Assembly: GCA_963833115.1 (NCBI GenBank)
Contig: CAWHWS010000002.1
Span: 186,001 to 250,000 of the forward strand
Length of the DNA stretch: 64,000 nt
DNA from: Hasllibacter sp963833115
GTDB taxonomy: Bacteria > Pseudomonadota > Alphaproteobacteria > Rhodobacterales > Rhodobacteraceae
Reading direction: 5' to 3'
Made by a program: the position numbers and the translations under genes. How positions within the stretch are numbered: position 1 is the stretch's first letter; every line of letters starts with the position of its first letter. Shown here one piece after another: positions 62,594 to 64,000 of this stretch. The notes beneath the pieces are model-generated. The model saw only the letters and a program-made list of their open reading frames with translations. It had not been told where the DNA came from and did not search any database.

Positions 62594-63295
62594 GTGATCG
62601 CCCTGCACGACCTGCGCAAGTCCTTCACCATCCGCGGCCGCACCAAGGTGGTGGCGGACGGCATCACCGCCACCTTCCCGGCCCGCGTCTCGGTCGGCCT
62701 GATGGGCCGCAACGGCGCCGGCAAGACCACGCTGATGGACATGATCGGCGGCCGCATGCGCCCCGATTCGGGCACCATCTCGCGCACCGGCACCGTCTCC
62801 TGGCCGGTGGGCTTCGCCGGCAACTTCCACCGCGACATGACCGGCGCGCAGAACGTGCGCTTCGCCGCCCGCCTCTACGGCGTCGAGAGCGAGGCCCTCA
62901 TCGACTACGTCGAGGACTTCGCCGAGCTCGGCCCCCATTTCGACGCGCCGCTGCGGACCTATTCCTCGGGCATGCGCTCGCGGCTCGCCTTCGGCATCTC
63001 AATGGGGGTGCCCTTCGACACCTACCTCGTGGACGAGGTCACCTCCGTCGGCGACGCCGCCTTCAAGGCCAAGAGCCTGAGCGTCTTCCGGGAGCGGATG
63101 AAGCGCGCGGGCGCCATCCTGGTGAGCCACTCGATGGGCCAGATGCGCCGCTTCTGCGAGGCCGGCGCGGTTCTCTCGGACGGCCACCTGACCTATTTCG
63201 ACGACATCGAGGAGGCGATCGAGCACCACCGCCGCGTCAACGGGCCCGGCGGGCCGGACGCCGCCGCCGCCGGCGACGACGGGGACGACGATTGA
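62594..63295 (+). CDS. kpsT: Capsule polysaccharide ABC transporter ATP-binding protein
   Basis: 233 aa from GTG 62594. Walker A GRNGAGKTTLMDM, signature YSSGMRSRLAFGISMG, Walker B TYLVDEVTSVGDAAFK, H-loop LVSHSMGQMRRFCE; this is the KpsT/TagH subgroup. It energises KpsM. The C-terminus is acidic (AAAAGDDGDDD). Its stop overlaps the modA start as TTGA. Confidence 0.94.
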   Translation: MIALHDLRKSFTIRGRTKVVADGITATFPARVSVGLMGRNGAGKTTLMDMIGGRMRPDSGTISRTGTVSWPVGFAGNFHRDMTGAQNVRFAARLYGVESEALIDYVEDFAELGPHFDAPLRTYSSGMRSRLAFGISMGVPFDTYLVDEVTSVGDAAFKAKSLSVFRERMKRAGAILVSHSMGQMRRFCEAGAVLSDGHLTYFDDIEEAIEHHRRVNGPGGPDAAAAGDDGDDD

Positions 63296-64000
63296 GCGCC
63301 CGCGCCGCCCTCCTCGCCCTCCTCCTGGGCGCCGCGCCGCCCGGGCCGGCCGCCGCGCAGGACCTCTCAGTCTTCGCAGCGGCCAGCCTCGGCCCCGCGC
63401 TCGAGGATGCCGCAAAGGGGTTCGAGGCCGCCACCGGCCTGCGCGCCGCGATCGTCGCCGCCGGCTCCTCGGCCATCGCCCGGCAGGTCCGCGCCGGCGC
63501 CCCGGCCGACGTGATCGCCCTCGCCAGCGCCGACTGGATGGACGCCCTCGAGGACGAAGGCCTGGTCGCGCCCGGCACCCGCGCCGACATCGCGTCCGGC
63601 ACGCTCGTCCTGATCGGCCCCGCCGGCGCGCCCCCCATCCGCGTCGAGCGCGGCATGGACCTGGCCGCGCGCCTGGGGCCGGGCCGCCTCGCGATCGCCC
63701 TCGTCGACGCGGTGCCCGCCGGCCAGTACGGCCGCGCCGCCCTGGACTCCTTAGGCGAATGGGACGCCCTCGCCCCCGCGGCCGTCCAGACCGACAACGT
63801 CCGGTCCGCCCTCGCCCTCGTCGCCCTGGGCGAGGCGGCGATGGGCGTCGTCTACGCCACGGACGCCGCGGCCGAGCCGCGCGTCGCCGTCCTGGGCGCC
63901 TTTCCCGCCGGCTCGCACCCGCCCGTCGCCTATCCCGCCGCCCGCGCCGCCCGGAGCCCCCGCCCCGAAGCCGCGGACGCCTTCCTCGCCCATCTGCGCG
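63292..64000 (+). CDS. modA: Molybdate ABC transporter substrate-binding protein, partial
   Basis: 236 codons readable from TTG 63292 to the window edge, no stop. The signal peptide (SARAALLALLLGAAPPGPAAAQ) is followed by the ModA pattern LSVFAAASLGPALEDAAKGFEA, VAAGSSAIARQVRAGAPADVIA, and VDAVPAGQYGRAAL, the typical oxyanion-binding residues. It binds molybdate or tungstate in the periplasm. TTGA overlap with kpsT is odd, since capsule export and molybdate uptake are unrelated; modB and modC would be expected beyond the edge. Confidence 0.88.
   Translation, partial: MSARAALLALLLGAAPPGPAAAQDLSVFAAASLGPALEDAAKGFEAATGLRAAIVAAGSSAIARQVRAGAPADVIALASADWMDALEDEGLVAPGTRADIASGTLVLIGPAGAPPIRVERGMDLAARLGPGRLAIALVDAVPAGQYGRAALDSLGEWDALAPAAVQTDNVRSALALVALGEAAMGVVYATDAAAEPRVAVLGAFPAGSHPPVAYPAARAARSPRPEAADAFLAHLR

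Overview
The window is very GC-rich, densely packed bacterial DNA. Several features point to an alphaproteobacterium of the Rhodobacterales type: the phaA-phaB pair, ETF-ubiquinone oxidoreductase, small DUF465, DUF2007, DUF2794 and DUF2834 proteins in familiar Rhodobacterales pairings, GTTC-N7-GTTC LexA chemistry, and an argH / tlpA / lysA neighbourhood. This placement rests on gene content and protein resemblance judged by eye, not on a search. No rRNA, tRNA, CRISPR array, insertion sequence or prophage block was seen.

Layout. 1-3.4 kb: a pseudo-receiver protein, an FNR-like regulator, and stress/envelope genes (host-attachment/eRF1-like protein, BrkB-like membrane protein, PLDc_N peptide, DUF2945). 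3.9-8.4 kb: a thiolase, recQ, yggT and a thioesterase, separated by a composite repeat. 8.7-11.8 kb: a tightly overlapping argH-lipoprotein-DUF2834-lysA operon in which argH carries two apparent single-base frameshifts. 11.8-17.9 kb: a periplasmic thioredoxin-like protein, an EAL phosphodiesterase, an unusual 1.27-kb gene-free stretch, phaA-phaB for polyhydroxybutyrate precursors, and a LysR regulator divergent from a 38-aa protein. 18-29.4 kb: housekeeping (polyprenyl synthase, ispE, ETF-QO, greA, DUF484-xerC, CPBP protease, accD-folC) and a DUF7002 protein. 29.5-40.5 kb: zapE, ornithine cyclodeaminase-like, YaiI, S-formylglutathione hydrolase, an AEC transporter, a TetR regulator with its operator, a lytic transglycosylase, a NYN-LOTUS protein, glutathione-dependent formaldehyde dehydrogenase, and a lone ImuB-like protein behind a LexA box. 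40.1-48.3 kb: DUF2794, NlpC/P60 and leucyl aminopeptidase, a degenerate HPt-like protein, carbonic anhydrase, a DUF4139 protein, asd, and a BciB-like iron-sulfur protein.

48.3-56.0 kb is the most coherent system. A cobalamin riboswitch heads nine genes: a TonB-dependent receptor (frameshifted in this sequence), a BtuF-like binding protein, permease, ATPase, CbiZ cobinamide amidohydrolase, ExbB, two different ExbD proteins and TonB. Every gene after the binding protein begins in the stop codon of the gene before it. 56.1-57.3 kb holds an MBL hydrolase and uraH. 57.4-63.3 kb has a DUF2793 (phage/GTA tail-fibre type) gene divergent from a capsule export operon (KpsM, a 21-codon linking ORF, a GlfT2-like galactofuranosyltransferase, KpsE, KpsT). 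modA begins at the right edge.

Outside genes, four things stand out: three copies of a composite intergenic repeat (near 5.1, 8.4 and 28.6 kb), perfect CACGATCTTG hairpins at 35.7 kb, an array of about 30-bp repeats at 3.1 kb, and a recurring TAG-like -10 element 7-9 nt before start codons that predicts leaderless transcripts.
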